Assembly: GCA_009760855.2 (NCBI GenBank)
Contig: WPIO01000017.1
Span: 3,276,501 to 3,340,500, forward strand
Source of the DNA: Cristatella mucedo
Lineage: Eukaryota; Bryozoa; Phylactolaemata; Cristatellidae
Reading direction: 5' to 3'
Length of the DNA stretch: 64,000 nt
Made by a program: the position numbers and the translations under genes. The notes below the pieces were generated by a model that had not been told where the DNA came from, searched no databases, and saw only the letters and a program-made list of their open reading frames with translations. Shown here piece after piece: positions 61,846 to 64,000 of the stretch (its first letter is position 1; each line of letters begins with the position of its first letter).

Positions 61846-62420
61846 GTGATATAGGGCCCTCAGAGAACTCAATCTCTTTCCAGGCACTTTACATTTGCTG
61901 CAACGGAAGCAAAAGAAGCACGATCGCATGGTTAGTGGTAGCATGCTCAATAAACAGCAAGAATAGCATGGTTATAGGTGACATGCACAGGGGGGGCCGG
62001 AATGCACAGTGTGGTTAGCGGCAGCATGCACAGTGTCAGCTCGCATAAAAACATAAAGGACAAATCGCAGGGACCCACTAAACGCTGTGATAAGTAGACG
62101 CATTTTTAGTTTCTTTTTAAATGTGAATAAGTCCGGAGATGTCGTGGCGCCAGTCGGGAGTGAGTTCCAGTCTTTGAGAGCATATGAACTAAAGGCATCG
62201 TCTCCAAAGAATTTGAGACTAGTACGAGATATGGGTAAACAGTTAGATTCCGAAAATCAGGTATCATGATGCTTATCCTGGTGGGAGCGTAGATCTGATA
62301 GGTAGGCTGGAGCCGATAAATAAAGGGACCTAGATGTGAGTGACAAAATCTTGATGGCAATAGTCCATTTTCTACCGAAATCCGTTTCAAATTGACTAGA
62401 GATGGCCTGGTCACAGCTCC
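61846..62420 (-). mobile_element. LINE B 3' fragment
   Basis: It starts with CCCTCAGAGAACTCAATCTC and runs through the - strand 3' UTR to the C-terminal coding part (encoding FIYRLQPTYQIYAPT). It directly abuts the SINE1 at 61661. Confidence 0.85.
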
Positions 62421-62439
62421 ACTTATCATGCCACATAAA

Positions 62440-62865
62440 GTTCACTGTTCGCGAACATAGTCAAGCCATTGTTCGCCATCATCCATGGACACTGTGTGGC
62501 AAGCGACAGTAATTGCCCGGTTTTGATTTGGATTTGTTTTAATTTTACTAGGAACTGACTAGAAATAGGATCTTTATAGATTCCTGTATGTCTCTAGGCA
62601 TTTGCCGTCGATTGTGGTGCATTGCCGTCGACTGTACGTTCGCAATTGGTTGAAAGGATGCGGTTGCACTTTTAATACAGCGAAAGCTAATACCCTAGGA
62701 AAGTTGAAACTTCTCCCACCAGCTTTGTGTGTAATTGCAACGGAACGTCATTGATTGCCGTATTGTCTCGGACCAATGGCGTTAATTTCCATGCATTGTC
62801 CATGGTTGAAGGTGCAAAATGAGCGAAGACTGTCGCATTCAGGATCATGATGCTCTCTGTCTGCG
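62440..62865 (-). repeat. inverted monomers of the 59-61 kb tandem repeat
   Basis: Read on the - strand this stretch matches two consecutive monomer types of the tandem repeat, including AATGCATGGAAATTAACG, CATCCTTTCAACCAATTGCG and GTCGACGGCAATGC. The order is that of the + array around 60190-60390. It therefore lies in opposite orientation to the main array, with a SINE and a LINE fragment between them. Confidence 0.65.
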
Positions 62866-63009
62866 TGGGGCGTAGTGGCCCCCTGGACCAGCAAAGTCGG
62901 CGTGTCGGGCTCGCCGCTTTAAAGTCCCTTCGATCGTCTTAAGATTTTGTAGCTGCCTGTGAAAAGGTCATGATTGCTTCTTGTCGTGGGCCATTCACAC
63001 GGACCAAGC

Positions 63010-63310
63010 AACTGCTGTCAGGAATAGATGAGTTTTGAGCTTGTTTCAGACGCAGTCAAGTCAGAGTATGTCTGTTGGTTGGGAGCTCCAGGCTTTGGCA
63101 GTATACGAACTGAAGGCACGATCTGCACAATTTTTAATATTGGTTTCAAGCGCGGCCAAGCGACTTGAATCAGAGGAGCAGGTGATACTATGAGAAGCCT
63201 GTTTAGGAAGTGTGTGGATAGACAGCTCGGAGTAAGATAATGATTGGGCCTATAAGTGAGTGACAGAACTTGGTTCAACTCAATGCCCTGCTTGAGGAGA
63301 ACCATTGAAA
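63010..63310 (-). mobile_element. diverged LINE B-like fragment
   Basis: On the - strand it encodes GIELNQVLSLTYRPNHYLTP and the NSLE-type region in L2/CR1 order. It is distant from the other copies. Confidence 0.65.
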
Positions 63311-63646
63311 CTGTGCGAATGCTAACTAACCAAAGGTTTTCTTCCTTATCAGCATTTCGAAAATACGTAAAACAGGTGTAGCTCGTTTAAGGCACTGTAA
63401 AAATATTACTGGTTTTAACGGCTCGGACAGCAATGAGCTACAGGCCCGGCCATGATTCAACCAACAGGCACTTCAGTGCTGCGGGCACGTTACTGGCGGC
63501 CCGAGGAGTGGTTATTTTATTATTTTATTTCGTTATCAATAATCATTAAACTCTCACCTGCAGCCTTTGCTAGGATCGGCCATATTTTAATCGCAAACGC
63601 CGCAATTTCATTGAAGCGCAAACTGTGTTGCTATTTCTATGCCTAG

Positions 63647-63747
63647 ATTTGGAAGAAGGATGCCCATACTAGCATTAATGACATTAGCCGGAGCGTGCGG
63701 CATCGTACTATTCGTTTTACCGGCCTCCCTCTCCGACGACTGCCAAG
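63647..63747 (+). pseudogene. isolated exon like exon 6 of the SLC22-like gene
   Basis: The 101-nt block between an acceptor (tatttctatgcctag) and a donor (GTACAT) has the same length and phases as exon 6 of the main gene. It reads FGRRMPILALMTLAGACG and ends LSDDCQ, against VGRKKPL and ending SADCQ in the first gene. The reading is open and the splice sites are intact, so it may be a working exon of a paralogue that continues beyond the window. Exons 2-5 are not seen between it and the exon at 57014. It may therefore belong to a rearranged copy. Confidence 0.7.
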
Positions 63748-63975
63748 GTACATGCAACTGATGGAGCTGACCTGACAAGTTTCCCATTGACGCTCTTAAA
63801 CTTACTTGGTCGCGTGCTGTCTGCATGTGCAGGACGACTGATATGTAAGGATGTGGGGCAAGTAGCGAAAATCAATGGTGGCGTGCTCGCAAATATTCAC
63901 TGAGTAGGGACGTATTTCGCTACTCGTATTTCACTTCTTGAAGCTGCATGCCGTAGCTTAAGCAGGCGTTCAGTG

Positions 63976-64000
63976 CCGAGCTGGTTTGGCCCCACGGTTA
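63976..64000 (+). mobile_element. start of a SINE2 copy cut by the window end
   Basis: GCCGAGCTGGTTTGGCCCCA followed by CGGTTA matches the start and A box of the SINE2 at 41481. Confidence 0.7.

Overview
This window is nuclear DNA of a metazoan, most likely an invertebrate. Coding sequence is split by GT-AG introns of up to about 8 kb. The non-coding space is packed with L2/CR1-type LINEs, tRNA-derived SINEs, LTR elements, Tc1 and hAT fossils and long microsatellites. There are no operons or bacterial signals. The phylum cannot be fixed from the sequence alone.

The main gene is on the + strand. It has nine exons between 3757 and 42356 that join in consistent phases into a 623-residue SLC22-type (organic cation transporter-like) major facilitator. 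The protein has the family landmarks in order: the cysteine-rich first extracellular loop, motif A after TM2, the PES motif after TM6, the second motif A-like turn, the EIFPT/R turn and the PET tail. Its TM6-TM7 loop is unusually long.

The introns hold most of the repeats. Introns 2 and 4 carry two nearly identical copies of one LINE (here LINE A) in opposite orientations. A second LINE (LINE B) is present as many 3' fragments. Two SINE families occur: SINE1, with a head from a class II tRNA, and SINE2, whose 3' tail matches the 3' end of LINE B. Intron 7 holds a hAT fossil, and introns 2 to 8 carry many nested insertions.

From 42.4 to 56.6 kb there is no recognisable host gene. This part holds a divergent LINE A fragment, LINE B fragments, a clean solo LTR nested in a LINE, and a decayed Gypsy-like element with two roughly 250-bp LTRs (49943-56348).

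From 57 kb on there are traces of a second SLC22-type locus: a first exon (57014-57373) with one in-frame stop, and at 63647-63747 a counterpart of exon 6. Exons 2 to 5 are not visible between them. That interval holds a degenerate tandem repeat with higher-order structure (59.2-61.6 kb) and an inverted copy of its monomers (62.4-62.9 kb).
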